Shown: positions 32,613 through 42,225, counted from the stretch's first letter. The stretch is DNA of 64,000 bases from Pseudomonas tolaasii NCPPB 2192 (GCF_002813445.1 NZ_PHHD01000001.1:310001-374000), one strand, 5' to 3'. Made by a program: numbers and translations. The notes: generated from the sequence alone by a model not told the origin.

Positions 32613-33962
32613 TTACAAAATGCAGGACAGGCCGTAAGTCAGACCGAAGGCGACCACCGAAATCAGGGTCTCCAGCACGGTCCAGGTCTTGAAGGTCTGG
32701 ATCACCGTCATATTGAAGTATTCCTTGATCAGCCAGAAGCCGCCGTCGTTCACGTGGGAAAAGATCACCGACCCTGCACCGGTGGCCAGCACCAGCAGTT
32801 CCGGGTGTGGATAACCCAGGCCCATCGCCACCGGCGCCACCACACCGGACGCGGTGGTCATGGCCACTGTCGCCGAGCCGGTGGCGACCCGCATCAGCGC
32901 GGCGAACAGCCAGCCCATCACCAGCGGCGACAGATGGAAGGCATGGGCCAGACCGAGAATTTCATGGGTCACGCCCGCGTCCACCAGAATGCGGTTCAAG
33001 CCGCCGCCCGCGCCCACCAGCAAGGTGATACTCGCGGTCGGCGCCAGGCATTCGTTGGTGAACTTGAGGATCGACTCACGGTTGAACCCCTGGGCCAGCC
33101 CCAGTGTGTAAAAACTCACCAGCGTCGCCACCAGCAAGGCGATCACCGAGTTGCCGATAAACAACAGGAACTGATTAAAACCGGTGCCCGGCGTGGACAG
33201 CACATTGGCCCAGCCGCCGATCATCATCAGCACCACCGGCAACAGGATAGTGCCCATGGTCATGGCAAAACTCGGTAACCGGGTGCGCGGCTCGCGGTCG
33301 ATGAACTGGCGTTCCAGCGGGTTTTGCGCCGGTAACTGAATGCGCGGCACGATGAACTTGGCGTAGAGCGGGCCTGCAATGATGGCCGTGGGAATGCCGA
33401 TCAGAATCGCATACAGCACGGTCTGCCCGACCGACGCGTTGTACGCCAGCACCGCCATCATCGCCGCCGGGTGCGGCGGTACCAGCGCGTGCACCACCGA
33501 CAAGCCGGCGACCATGGGCAAGCCGACCATCAGGATCGACACGCCCACGCGGCGCGCCACCGTAAAGGCGATCGGCACCAGCAACACAAAACCGACCTCG
33601 AAGAACAACGGCAGCCCCACCAGAAACGCGATGCACACCATGGCCCAGTGGGCATTGCGCTCGCCAAACCGGTTGATCAGCGTGCGCGCCACCTGCTCGG
33701 CGCCACCGGACTCGGCCATCATCTTGCCGAGCATGGTGCCCAGCGCCACCACCAAAGCGATGTGCCCCAGGGTTTTACCGACGCCCGCCTCGTACGAGCC
33801 CATGATGGTGTCCGCCGGCATCCCGGCCATCAGCGCCAGACCAATGGAAACCAGGGTGATGACGATAAACGGGTTGAGTCGGTAACGTGCAATCAGCACG
33901 ATCAATGCAATGATGGCGATGGCGGCATACGCCAACAGCCCCAAGCCCGGTGATGCGGCCAT
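32613..33962 (-). CDS. GntP-family permease
   Basis: A 449-residue proton-coupled permease of the gluconate:H+ symporter family with 12 or more hydrophobic segments (LLAYAAIAIIALIVLIARYRLNPF at the N-terminus; GLPLFFEVGFVLLVPIAF; a PPHPAAM motif near 167, typical of the family). The start at 33962 has GAGGAG upstream. First gene of the GntP-rpiR-deacylase operon, so the cargo may be an N-acyl-D-amino acid or its hydroxy-acid analogue rather than gluconate. Confidence 0.92.
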   Translation of the reverse strand: MAASPGLGLLAYAAIAIIALIVLIARYRLNPFIVITLVSIGLALMAGMPADTIMGSYEAGVGKTLGHIALVVALGTMLGKMMAESGGAEQVARTLINRFGERNAHWAMVCIAFLVGLPLFFEVGFVLLVPIAFTVARRVGVSILMVGLPMVAGLSVVHALVPPHPAAMMAVLAYNASVGQTVLYAILIGIPTAIIAGPLYAKFIVPRIQLPAQNPLERQFIDREPRTRLPSFAMTMGTILLPVVLMMIGGWANVLSTPGTGFNQFLLFIGNSVIALLVATLVSFYTLGLAQGFNRESILKFTNECLAPTASITLLVGAGGGLNRILVDAGVTHEILGLAHAFHLSPLVMGWLFAALMRVATGSATVAMTTASGVVAPVAMGLGYPHPELLVLATGAGSVIFSHVNDGGFWLIKEYFNMTVIQTFKTWTVLETLISVVAFGLTYGLSCIL

Positions 33963-34029
33963 GCGGTACTCCTCGGAAAGGGTCACGTCGAATTGGTTGT
34001 GAAACTCATAAATCATTACCGAGGAGGAT

Positions 34030-34046
34030 TTTCAATTTTTATGAAA
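34030..34046. promoter_or_regulatory. AT-rich inverted repeat upstream of GntP operon
   Basis: TTTCA-N7-TGAAA (34030-34046) overlaps a second imperfect dyad GAAA-N5-TTTC (34043-34055), 70-95 bases before the GntP start. Plausible RpiR operator. The rest of 33963-34219 shows nothing recognised. Confidence 0.4.
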
Positions 34047-34219
34047 GTAATTTTCGCCCACAGACAAGCGCTGTCGCTTGCGGATATGCCCGGCAACCAC
34101 GGATGAAAATTCGGGGGGCGTTCTTACATGAAATTTAAACGGCGCGGAAACTAGAAACGACAGGTCCAGTCATAGAAAGCGCACGCCTGTCGCCCACCCT
34201 CCCACCAGGAAAACCAACA

Positions 34220-34612
34220 ATGAATCGTCAATCCCTGCTCTCTCCCTTGATCGCCAGCGCCCTGTTCCTGGGCCTTTGCGGTACAGCGTCCGCCGAAGAC
34301 AACCCGGCGCTGACCAAATGCCTGGACGGCGCCAACACCACGGCGGCGATGGTCGCGTGCAACGTCAACGAAACCAAGGTGCAGGACGCGCGATTGAACA
34401 AGGCTTACCAGGCCGCGATCAAGGTTCAGGAAGGCGCCAAGAAGCAGCAACTGCAGGACGTGCAGCGCCTGTGGATCAAATACCGCGACGCCAACTGCGG
34501 CTTCATGGGCTCGGCCAGCGGCGGCACCATCGATCAGGTCAACGGCGCCGCCTGCGTGCTGGACATGACCCAGACCCGCGCCGCCGAACTGGAAGGCTTG
34601 CTGCCGTTGTAA
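34220..34612 (+). CDS. LprI-family lysozyme inhibitor-like protein
   Basis: A 130-residue exported protein with a clear signal peptide (residues 1-25, ending TASA) and a small Cys-containing LprI/DUF1311-type domain (ALTKCLDGANTTAAMVACNVNETKVQDARLNKAYQAAI; RLWIKYRDANCGFM). Four cysteines could form two disulfides in the periplasm. Family members include lysozyme inhibitors, but many have unknown roles. It ends immediately before the convergent SulP gene, with no intergenic base. Confidence 0.88.
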   Translation: MNRQSLLSPLIASALFLGLCGTASAEDNPALTKCLDGANTTAAMVACNVNETKVQDARLNKAYQAAIKVQEGAKKQQLQDVQRLWIKYRDANCGFMGSASGGTIDQVNGAACVLDMTQTRAAELEGLLPL

Positions 34613-36058
34613 TCAGTCGTGCTGCACCCGGGCGCGTTTAAGCAACTTTTTGCAGCGCTCCGACAAATGCAGCACCCGCAAATGCTTGCCGGCCTTGGTG
34701 TAGCGCTCGCGCAGGGTCATCAATGCGGCAATCGCCGAGTAGTCGACGAAGCTCAGGTGACGACAATCAAGCGTCACCTGGGCCGGGTCGTTGGCCGGGT
34801 CGAATTGATTCAAAAACGGCGTGGTCGAGGCAAAGAACAAGGTGCCGTGCAGGCGATACAGTTTGCTGCCGTCGGCTTCCAGATGTTCATCGGCGTACAG
34901 CTCCCGCGCCTGTTGCCAGGCAAAATTGAGCGCCGCAATCACGATGCCGCACAGCACCGCCGTGGCCAGGTCGGTGAACACCGTGATCACCGTCACTGCC
35001 AGAATCACCAGCACATCGTTGAGTGGCACCTTGTTGATCACCCGCAAGGAGGCCCAGGCGAAGGTCTGCTGGGAGACCACGAACATCACCCCCACCAGCG
35101 CCGCCAGCGGAATCCGCTCGATCATCGGTGACAGGAACAGAATGAACAGCAGGATCATTACCCCGGCAAACACCCCGGAGAAACGCCCGCGCCCGCCGGA
35201 GCTGAGGTTGATCACGGTTTGCCCGATCATCGCGCAACCGCCCATGCCGCCGAACAGTCCAGACACCATATTCGCCGCGCCCAGCGCCACGCTTTCGCGG
35301 TCGGGGTAGCCACGGGTTTCGGTGATTTCGTCGGTGAGGTTCAGGGTCAGCAAGGTTTCCAGCAGGCCGACCATCGCCATCAAGAACGCGTAAGGCGCGA
35401 TGATGCCGAGGGTTTCCAGGGTCCAGGGGATTTGCGGCAAGGCGAAGCTCGGCAGGCCGCCGGCGATGTGGGCCATGTCGCCCAACGTGCGGGTTGGCAG
35501 GCCGAGGAGGTACACCGCCAGGCCCACACCGAGGATCGCCACCAGCGCGGGCGGCACGGCACGGGTCAGGCGCGGCAGCAGGTAGACGATAGCCATGGTC
35601 ACCAGCACCAGCCCGGTCATCACATACAGCGGCGTACCACTGAGCCAGCTGTCGCCGCTTTTGAAATGCTCCAGTTGCGCCAGCGCGATGATGATCGCCA
35701 GGCCGTTGACGAAGCCGAGCATCACCGGGTGCGGCACCATGCGCACCAGTTTGCCCAGGCGCAGGGCGCCGAAGGCGATCATGATCAGGCCGCCCAGCAG
35801 CACGGTGGCCAGCAGGTACTCGACGCCGTGCTGCACCACCAGCGCGACGATCACTACCGCCATCGAACCTGCCGCGCCGGATACCATCCCCGGCCGTCCG
35901 CCGAACAACGCGGTGAGCGTGCAGATGATAAACGCGCCATAGAGGCCCATCAGCGGGTTGAGGTGGGCGACCAGGGCAAAGGCGATGCATTCGGGCAGCA
36001 GCGCAAAAGACGTAGTGAGGCCGGCCAGGGCGTCGGCGCGCAAACGGGTGAGGTTCAT
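34613..36058 (-). CDS. SulP-family anion transporter
   Basis: A 481-residue inner-membrane transporter of the SulP/SLC26 type. About 14 membrane segments cover residues 1-385 (LAGLTTSFALLPECIAFALVA at the start; GGMGGCAMIGQTVINLSSGGR near 245-265). A C-terminal STAS domain (about 395-480; VTLDCRHLSFVDYSAIAALMTL) follows. Substrate (sulfate, bicarbonate or dicarboxylate) cannot be told. The start at 36058 (MNLTRLRAD) fits the family; upstream in-frame ATGs are in repeat DNA. Confidence 0.92.
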   Translation of the reverse strand: MNLTRLRADALAGLTTSFALLPECIAFALVAHLNPLMGLYGAFIICTLTALFGGRPGMVSGAAGSMAVVIVALVVQHGVEYLLATVLLGGLIMIAFGALRLGKLVRMVPHPVMLGFVNGLAIIIALAQLEHFKSGDSWLSGTPLYVMTGLVLVTMAIVYLLPRLTRAVPPALVAILGVGLAVYLLGLPTRTLGDMAHIAGGLPSFALPQIPWTLETLGIIAPYAFLMAMVGLLETLLTLNLTDEITETRGYPDRESVALGAANMVSGLFGGMGGCAMIGQTVINLSSGGRGRFSGVFAGVMILLFILFLSPMIERIPLAALVGVMFVVSQQTFAWASLRVINKVPLNDVLVILAVTVITVFTDLATAVLCGIVIAALNFAWQQARELYADEHLEADGSKLYRLHGTLFFASTTPFLNQFDPANDPAQVTLDCRHLSFVDYSAIAALMTLRERYTKAGKHLRVLHLSERCKKLLKRARVQHD

Positions 36059-36143
36059 GAGGTACCAGGGTAATGCGGGGGATAAGGCGGGGGATGGTAC
36101 GGAATTGCGGCGGGAGGGGCTAGCCTGGGGGACCGAGTGGTCT

Positions 36144-36229
36144 GCATCGCAGGCAAGCCAGCTCCCACACTGACTGCATTCCAAAGCTGGAACTCGGTCA
36201 ACTGTGGGAGCTGGCTTGCCTGCGATGGC
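36144..36229. repeat. REPIN-type inverted REP pair
   Basis: Type A halves facing each other; the spacer includes ATTCCAAAGCTGGAA, which is self-complementary at its ends. Confidence 0.85.
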
Positions 36230-36252
36230 AGCACCTCGGTGCTAAGCGAACA

Positions 36253-37146
36253 TCAGACCATCTCGTGGCGAATCCACTCCACCACCGACGTACGCTTCGG
36301 CACCCAACCCAGCAGTTCACGGGCATGCTTGCCGCGCACCCGGCTGTTGGAGCCCAGGCCATAGTTGGCCATTTCATAGCCCCACTCGGCTTCCGCCTCG
36401 GCCAGCGGCCAGTCCTGGGGTTTGCCCAGGTTCAGCGCCTCGGCAATTGCGGTGGTCATGTCGACAAACGCAGCCTCGCTGCTTTCCACAAAGTAGAACG
36501 TGCCCGGTACGTTTTTGGTCAGCGCCAGCAGGTACAGCGCCACGACGTCTTCAATGTGCACGTTGGACCAGATGTTTTGCCCGGTGCCCACGTGGCGTAC
36601 CACACCGCTCTTGCGCGCTTGCTTGAGCAAACGCGGCAACTGCACGCTGTCACGCTTCACGCCCAGGCTGTGGCCGTAAATCAGCGTGTTGCAGATCACC
36701 GCCGAGTTCACGCCGTCTTCGGCGGCGGCGAGGATCAGGTTGTCGATGGCCACACGAGCGGCCTTGTCGACGGTTGGCTCCGGCAAGTTGTCTTCGAAAT
36801 AGATCACGTCACTGGCTTTGCCGCCCGACGCATCGCCCACGATGCTCGAACCGCTGGTGTGCAGAAACGCTTTGTTCGAACCTTTCAAGGCGGCCAGCAA
36901 GGTTTCCACCGCCGCACGATGGTCGCTGCTGGCGGCGTTGATCACCGCGTCCGCCTTGTGCGCCTGCTCGGTCAACACGGCCGCGTCATCCAGGGTACCG
37001 ATCACCGGGGTGATACCCAATGCGCTCATTTCAGCGGCTTGCTCGGCGCTGCGCACCAGGCCGGTGACGGTATGGCCGGCCTTGACCAGGCCGGTGGCGA
37101 TGGAACCGCCGATAAAACCTGCTGCGCCGGTAACGAATACGTTCAT
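36253..37146 (-). CDS. NAD-dependent epimerase/dehydratase family protein
   Basis: A 297-residue extended short-chain dehydrogenase. The dinucleotide motif GAAGFIGGS is at residues 7-15. The usual YxxxK catalytic pair is not evident; the equivalent region reads NTLIYGHSLGVKR, so it may be an atypical reductase or NmrA-like binder. The start at 37146 is preceded by GGAG. It is followed by a LysR gene on the same strand upstream and may be regulated by it. Substrate unknown. Confidence 0.88.
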   Translation of the reverse strand: MNVFVTGAAGFIGGSIATGLVKAGHTVTGLVRSAEQAAEMSALGITPVIGTLDDAAVLTEQAHKADAVINAASSDHRAAVETLLAALKGSNKAFLHTSGSSIVGDASGGKASDVIYFEDNLPEPTVDKAARVAIDNLILAAAEDGVNSAVICNTLIYGHSLGVKRDSVQLPRLLKQARKSGVVRHVGTGQNIWSNVHIEDVVALYLLALTKNVPGTFYFVESSEAAFVDMTTAIAEALNLGKPQDWPLAEAEAEWGYEMANYGLGSNSRVRGKHARELLGWVPKRTSVVEWIRHEMV

Positions 37147-37249
37147 GGAGAACTCTCCTGCGTGGGTAAGTGATGGGTCCAGTATCCAGCCCTGCCGGGC
37201 GCGGAATAAGCCCCCGCCGCCCAAATCACTCTTGCGCAAATATCACGAA

Positions 37250-38146
37250 TCAGCAGGCATAGCGCACAAGCTTGGCTTGAATGAAGTCCAGGAAGCACTG
37301 AATGCGCAGGGCCAATTGCGAGTTGCGGTAGAACACCGCGTGGATCGGCTGGCGATAGCCGCTGTTGAACGCTTCCAGGATCGGCACCAGGCGCCCGGCC
37401 TCGATGTCAGCGTTGGTCATGAAATTCGACAGGCAACAAATGCCCTGCCCTTCCAGCGCCAGATGCCGCACGGTTTCACCGCTGGAGGCGGCAATGCCCG
37501 GCTGGATCAGCCAGCGGTCGCCTTCCACATGGCGCAGCGGCCAATGGTTGAGGGTTTCGGTCTGGGTGAAGCCGAGCAAGATGTGCTCCGCCAACTCCGC
37601 CACCGTCGCCGGCGTGCCGTATTGCTGGAGGTAGTCGGGGCTGGCGAGGATGTGCAGCGGCGTGCAACCGAGAAAGCGCGCATGCAGGGTGGAGTCGGCC
37701 AGGATGCCGATACGAATCGCGATGTCGGTGCTTTGCTCCAGCAGGTCGATAATCAGGTCATCGCTGTTGAGCTCCAACTGGATATCCGGGTAAAGGCTGC
37801 GAAACTCGGCAATGTACGGCATCAGCCCGTGCAGCATGAACGGCACGGCGGCGTTGATGCGCAGCCGCCCGGCCGGTTTTTTCTGGCGCGACGACAGGCG
37901 TTCTTCCAGCTCATCCATCTGCGCCAGGATCACCTTGGCCTGTTCGAAGAAATACTTGCCCTCTTCGGTCAGGTCCATGCGCCGCGTGGTGCGGTTGATC
38001 AGCGTGGTGTCGAGCTTGGCTTCCAGGCGCGACAAGGTGCGGCTGACCGCCGACGGCGTCTGCCCGACCTGCTCCGCCGCAGCGGAAATCGAGCCGCACT
38101 CAATCACGCTGACGAAGGTCTGTAGCTCATCGGATCGGGCTTTCAC
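37250..38146 (-). CDS. LysR-type regulator
   Basis: A 298-residue LysR regulator of the large subgroup with N-terminus MKARSDELQTFVSVIECGSISAAAEQVGQTPSAVSRTLSRLE. The winged helix covers about residues 1-62 and the effector-binding domain the rest. The gene lies 103 bp upstream of the epimerase gene and 30 bp downstream of the MdaB-like gene on the same strand; all three may be co-expressed. Inducer unknown. Confidence 0.93.
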   Translation of the reverse strand: MKARSDELQTFVSVIECGSISAAAEQVGQTPSAVSRTLSRLEAKLDTTLINRTTRRMDLTEEGKYFFEQAKVILAQMDELEERLSSRQKKPAGRLRINAAVPFMLHGLMPYIAEFRSLYPDIQLELNSDDLIIDLLEQSTDIAIRIGILADSTLHARFLGCTPLHILASPDYLQQYGTPATVAELAEHILLGFTQTETLNHWPLRHVEGDRWLIQPGIAASSGETVRHLALEGQGICCLSNFMTNADIEAGRLVPILEAFNSGYRQPIHAVFYRNSQLALRIQCFLDFIQAKLVRYAC

Positions 38147-38176
38147 AGGCTGTCCTCTTTATCGGTTGCTGGCAGC

Positions 38177-38767
38177 TTACACCGAGAAATTGAACACCTG
38201 CGCCAGATGCTGTTCGTAACGCGCCACGTCGGCCTCAATCTGCGGGCGCTTCATCACGTCCACGCACAGGAAGGTCGGCAGGCCGGTCATGCCAAGGAAT
38301 TCGTTGGCCTTGTGAAACGGGAAATACACCGCGTCCACACCCTTGGCTTCAAAGAAATCGGTGGGGTCGTCGAAGGCTTGCTGCGGGGCATTCCAGGTCA
38401 GCGACAGCATGTACTGCTTGCCCTGGATCAGGCCGCCGCTGCCGTATTTCTGCGACGAATCGGAGCGTGTGCGGCCGTCGCTGGCATACAGGCTGCCGTG
38501 GCCTTCGGTGAAGACTTCGTCGATGTACTTTTTGACGATCCACGGCGCGCCCATCCACCAGCCGGGCATCTGGTAGATGATCACGTCCGCCCAAAGGTAC
38601 TTCGCCACTTCTTCGGCCACATCGTAGCCTTCGTCGATATGTGTGGTTTTGACGTCAATGCCGGCGCGGTCGAGCACGGCTACGGCAGCGTCGTGCAGGG
38701 TGGTGTTGTAGCGGCCGTCGGAATGGGCGAACTGCTTGCCGCCGTTAAGCAGGAGGATTTTTTTCAT
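38177..38767 (-). CDS. MdaB-like NAD(P)H:quinone oxidoreductase
   Basis: A 196-residue flavodoxin-fold FAD/FMN oxidoreductase of the MdaB/KefF/NQO1 group that reduces quinones by two electrons. Signatures: MKKILLLNGGKQFAHSDGRYN at the N-terminus, then IIYQMPGWWMGAPWIVKKYIDEVFTEG, and LSLTWNAPQQAF. The start at 38767 removes three non-conserved residues. The LysR gene lies just downstream on the same strand. Confidence 0.92.
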   Translation of the reverse strand: MKKILLLNGGKQFAHSDGRYNTTLHDAAVAVLDRAGIDVKTTHIDEGYDVAEEVAKYLWADVIIYQMPGWWMGAPWIVKKYIDEVFTEGHGSLYASDGRTRSDSSQKYGSGGLIQGKQYMLSLTWNAPQQAFDDPTDFFEAKGVDAVYFPFHKANEFLGMTGLPTFLCVDVMKRPQIEADVARYEQHLAQVFNFSV

Positions 38768-38890
38768 GGAGGGCATCCGCAGAGGTTGGAAATGTCTGCC
38801 GGCAGGCTATCGACATTGCCCCTGAGGAATAAGCGGCGGCGCCGCAAAATACATTTGACCAAAACGCACGAATAAACCGTGACTCTTGAT

Positions 38891-39655
38891 TTAGCCGCCG
38901 ATCAGCAAGTGCCCACCCAGTAATGCCATGCCGACAAAAAACACGCGCTTGAACAACACCGCGCTGATGCGCTGGCGCACCGCCTGGCCCAGCCACATCC
39001 CCAACAACGCCGGCACCAGCGCCAGCACGGATGCATTGATTTCACCGCCGCCCAGGGCGCCGCGCCACGCCAGCCCGGCGGCCAGCGCCAGGGTAGACAC
39101 GGTGAACGACAACCCCAGCGCCTGCACCAGTTGATCGCGATTCAAACCCAAGGCTTGCAGGTACGGCACCGCCGGAATCACGAACACGCCGGTGGCCGAA
39201 GTGATTAGGCCCGTGATCACACCGCACAACGGGCCCAACCAACGCTCGGTTAGCGGCTTGACCTTGAACGTGGGCAAAAACAAACCACTCAACGCGTACA
39301 CCAGCAACGCGCCGCCCAAGGCCCGCACCACCCACTGCCCGCCGTCCATGCCCAACCCCAATGTGCCGAGGCCGGTGCCGAGAAAAATCAACAGCAGCAT
39401 CGGCCACAGGCGTTTGATCAACTCGCCCAGGTGCCCGCCGAAGGCCAGTTGCCAGAGGTTGGTGACCGTGGACGGGATGATCAACAGCGCCGCAGCCTGC
39501 GCCGGCAACATAGCCAGGCCGAGCAGGCCCATGGCAACCGTCGGCAAGCCCAGGCCGATGACGCCTTTGACGGTGCCGGCCAGCAGGAAGGTGCCGAACA
39601 CCAGCAGGGTCAGGGCGGGGCCGATATCCTGGTAGAACGCGAGGAAGGTATTCAT
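38891..39655 (-). CDS. TauE/SafE family sulfite exporter-like permease
   Basis: A 254-residue inner-membrane protein of the TauE/SafE (DUF81) family with about eight hydrophobic segments (GTFLLAGTVKGVIGLGLPTVAMGLLGL near residues 21-47; GVITGLITSATGVFVIPAVPYLQALGL near 150-176, the repeated family motif). Exports organosulfur or sulfite-like anions in characterised members. The start at 39655 (MNTFLAFY) was chosen over an upstream start in repeat DNA. Its divergent neighbour is a LysR gene 189 bp away across a REP pair, which may control it. Confidence 0.9.
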   Translation of the reverse strand: MNTFLAFYQDIGPALTLLVFGTFLLAGTVKGVIGLGLPTVAMGLLGLAMLPAQAAALLIIPSTVTNLWQLAFGGHLGELIKRLWPMLLLIFLGTGLGTLGLGMDGGQWVVRALGGALLVYALSGLFLPTFKVKPLTERWLGPLCGVITGLITSATGVFVIPAVPYLQALGLNRDQLVQALGLSFTVSTLALAAGLAWRGALGGGEINASVLALVPALLGMWLGQAVRQRISAVLFKRVFFVGMALLGGHLLIGG

Positions 39656-39737
39656 GGGGGGATTGTGGGGGATTTCGAGGGGCCGTGAAATTCGCCATAT
39701 ACTGAGGCAGCCTCTTGTTTTGCATGAGGCTGAAATT

Positions 39738-39815
39738 GCCATCGCAGGCAAGCCAGCTCCCACATGTGAATGTATTCACACCTCCAAATGTGGGAGCGGG
39801 CTTGCCCGCGATGAG
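39738..39815. repeat. REPIN-type inverted REP pair
   Basis: Mixed pair: the left half is the CAGGCAAGCCAGC subtype, the right half the GCGGGCTTGCCCGCG subtype; the spacer includes GTGAATGTATTCAC, a perfect palindrome. Confidence 0.83.
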
Positions 39816-39844
39816 GCCTGTCATATCACCCGAGAAACAAAGCC

Positions 39845-40735
39845 ATGCACTTTGACCTGATCGACCTGCGCCTCTACCTGCACATCCTCGACACCGGCAA
39901 CATCACCGCCGGCGCGGCCCGCAGCCACCTGTCCCTGGCCGCCGCCAGCGCGCGCATCCGGGCGATGGAAGCGTCGCTGGGCATCGAGTTCCTTGAACGC
40001 AACCGCCGAGGCGTCACGCCAACCCCCGCAGGCAAAGCCCTGGCCCGTCACGCGCGCCTGCTGCTGCAACAAGCCGAGCACCTGCAACAGGACCTCGCCG
40101 AATACGCCAGCGGCGCCAAAGGCCAAGTGCGCCTGCTGTGCAACACCACGGCGCTCAGCGAATACCTGCCGGAATTGCTCGCGGACTTTTTACGCGAACA
40201 CCCCAACCTCGATATCGACCTGCAGGAATGGCCCAGCCTGCGCATCGCTCAGGCCTTGCGCCAGGGCACGGCGGACCTGGGCATCATCTCCGACGCGGTA
40301 GACACCCACGGCCTGCAAACCCTGCCCTTTCGCGACGACCCGCTGGTGCTGATCGCGCCGCTGGATCATCCGTTCACGGGGGGCAGTTTCATCGACAGCC
40401 TGCAACACGACTTCGTCGGCCTGACCGCCAACAGCGCCCTGACGGTTTACCTCGAAGAACAGGCCTTGCACGCCGGTTTCCGCCTGCAAACACGCATCCG
40501 CGCCGAGGGGTTCGACGGGTTGATTCGCATGGTTTGCGGCGGCGCGGGCCTGGGAATTGTGCCTCAGGCGGCACTGGAGCGCTGGCCACCGGCGCAGCGT
40601 TTCAGAGCCCAGCCGTTGCACGAAGACTGGGCCTGCCGAAAGCTCCTGCTTTGCGCGCGCTCGTTCGAGCAATTGCCGGGTTACGCCAAAGCCTTGTTCG
40701 ACGCCTTGGCCCTGCCCTTGCGGAAGAACCCGTAG
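39845..40735 (+). CDS. LysR-type regulator
   Basis: A 296-residue LysR regulator (MHFDLIDLRLYLHILDTGNITAGAARSHLSLAAASARIRAME; the helix-turn-helix covers about residues 18-37). It diverges from the TauE/SafE gene, its likely target. The last 55 bases overlap the convergent permease gene, encoding ALFDALALPLRKNP on one strand and the permease tail on the other. Confidence 0.92.
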   Translation: MHFDLIDLRLYLHILDTGNITAGAARSHLSLAAASARIRAMEASLGIEFLERNRRGVTPTPAGKALARHARLLLQQAEHLQQDLAEYASGAKGQVRLLCNTTALSEYLPELLADFLREHPNLDIDLQEWPSLRIAQALRQGTADLGIISDAVDTHGLQTLPFRDDPLVLIAPLDHPFTGGSFIDSLQHDFVGLTANSALTVYLEEQALHAGFRLQTRIRAEGFDGLIRMVCGGAGLGIVPQAALERWPPAQRFRAQPLHEDWACRKLLLCARSFEQLPGYAKALFDALALPLRKNP

Positions 40736-42087
40736 TACACCGCCGACAGGATCAGCAGGAACGGCACACCAAACACCAGGGTCATCTTGAACGCCTCGGT
40801 GAAATAAGTGGTGATCATCACCGCGCCCATCAACACCAGCCCCAGCAAGGTGCTGTACGGAAACAACCGCAGTTGGAACGACAGCGCCGGCCCGCCGTGG
40901 CGCTTGCGGTAACGGCGGAAGAAGAAATGCGTGAGGAAGATCATGAACCAGGTGAAGATCGCGCCGAACATCGAGATCGCCATCATCAAAGTGAACGAGC
41001 TTTCCGGGTACACCACGTTCAACAGCGTCGCCAGGGCGATGCCCGAGCTGGACAGCAGCAGCGCGTTCAACGGAATGCCGCTTTTGCTCAGCGCGCCCAT
41101 CGCTTTGGGGGCAAACCCCGCACGGGACAGGCTGAACATCATGCGTGTGGTGATGTAGAGCTGGCTGTTCATCGCCGACAGCGCCGCGATCAGAATCACG
41201 AAATTCATCACCCCGGTGGCGCCGGGAATGCCGATGGTCTGCATCACCGTGACAAACGGGCTCTGAGTCTGCCCGGCCTGGTTCCACGGCACGATAGCGA
41301 GCATCAGCGCCAGGGTCAGCAGGTAGAACACCACCAGGCGCACGATGGTCGCGCGGAAGGCTTTTTTCACCGCCTGTTCCGGGTCGGCCGCTTCACCGGC
41401 GGCCACGGCGATCATCTCCACGCTGAGGTAGCTGAAGATCGACACGATCACCGCGATCCACATGCCGCTCAGGCCATGGGGGAAAAAACCGTCGTGGGCC
41501 GTGTAGTTCTGCACGCCGTAGTCAGGGTTGCCGGAACCAAACACCACGTACACGGCGAGGATGATGAAGCCGACGATGGCGCTGATCTTGATCGTGGAAA
41601 ACCAGTATTCGAAGTTGCCGAAGGTCTTCACGCTGATCGCGTTGAGCAGGATCAGGACGCTGGAAAACGACACAATCCACACCCACTCCGGCACGTTGGC
41701 AAACCAGTACTTCATGTACATCGCCACCGCCGTGACCTCGGCGCCCACCGCCAGCACAATCGCCGCCCAATAGGCGTAACGCACCAGGAACCCGGCCAGC
41801 GGGCTGATGTAGAACTCGGCGTAGGCGCCAAACGAACCCGAGGTGGAATGCGCTACCGTCATCTCTGCCAGGCAGCCCATCAACAACAAGGTAATCAGCG
41901 CGCCGATGGCGTAGCTCAGCAGCACGCTGGGCCCGGCGTAACCGATGGCGTAGGCGCTGCCCATGAACAGCCCAGTACCGATGGCGCCACCGATGGCGAT
42001 CATGCTCATCTGGCCGGAAGTGAGCTGGCGCCTCAGGCCCAGTTCGCGGTGGGTGATCTCTGCAAAGCCGGTGTCTGGCGTGGTCAC
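40681..42087 (-). CDS. amino-acid permease linked to kynU
   Basis: A 468-residue APC-family permease (HRELGLRRQLTSGQMSMIAIGGAIGTGLFMGSAYAIGYAGPS, residues about 13-54) with 12 membrane segments. It corresponds to the permease next to kynU and kynR in P. aeruginosa (PA2079 by memory) and probably imports tryptophan, kynurenine or a related compound. It lies 138 bp downstream of kynU, with a REP pair between. Its 3' end overlaps the LysR gene by 55 bases, an unusually long convergent overlap. Confidence 0.9.
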   Translation of the reverse strand: MTTPDTGFAEITHRELGLRRQLTSGQMSMIAIGGAIGTGLFMGSAYAIGYAGPSVLLSYAIGALITLLLMGCLAEMTVAHSTSGSFGAYAEFYISPLAGFLVRYAYWAAIVLAVGAEVTAVAMYMKYWFANVPEWVWIVSFSSVLILLNAISVKTFGNFEYWFSTIKISAIVGFIILAVYVVFGSGNPDYGVQNYTAHDGFFPHGLSGMWIAVIVSIFSYLSVEMIAVAAGEAADPEQAVKKAFRATIVRLVVFYLLTLALMLAIVPWNQAGQTQSPFVTVMQTIGIPGATGVMNFVILIAALSAMNSQLYITTRMMFSLSRAGFAPKAMGALSKSGIPLNALLLSSSGIALATLLNVVYPESSFTLMMAISMFGAIFTWFMIFLTHFFFRRYRKRHGGPALSFQLRLFPYSTLLGLVLMGAVMITTYFTEAFKMTLVFGVPFLLILSAVYYGFFRKGRAKASNKALA

Positions 42088-42135
42088 GTGGTGTGCCCCT
42101 TTATTATTGTGATGGTTGTTGCTGGCGCTGAACCT

Positions 42136-42207
42136 TGTGGGAGCTGGCTTGCCTGCGATGGCGGTGGTGAATTCACTATCGCTATCGCAGGCAAGCCAGC
42201 TCCCACA
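42136..42207. repeat. REPIN-type inverted REP pair
   Basis: Type A halves almost identical to the pair at 9473-9544 (including the GGCGGTGGTGA spacer start). It lies between kynU and the permease gene and could affect the 3' end of the kynU message. Confidence 0.85.
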
Positions 42208-42225
42208 TTGGATTTGTGTTGTGCT

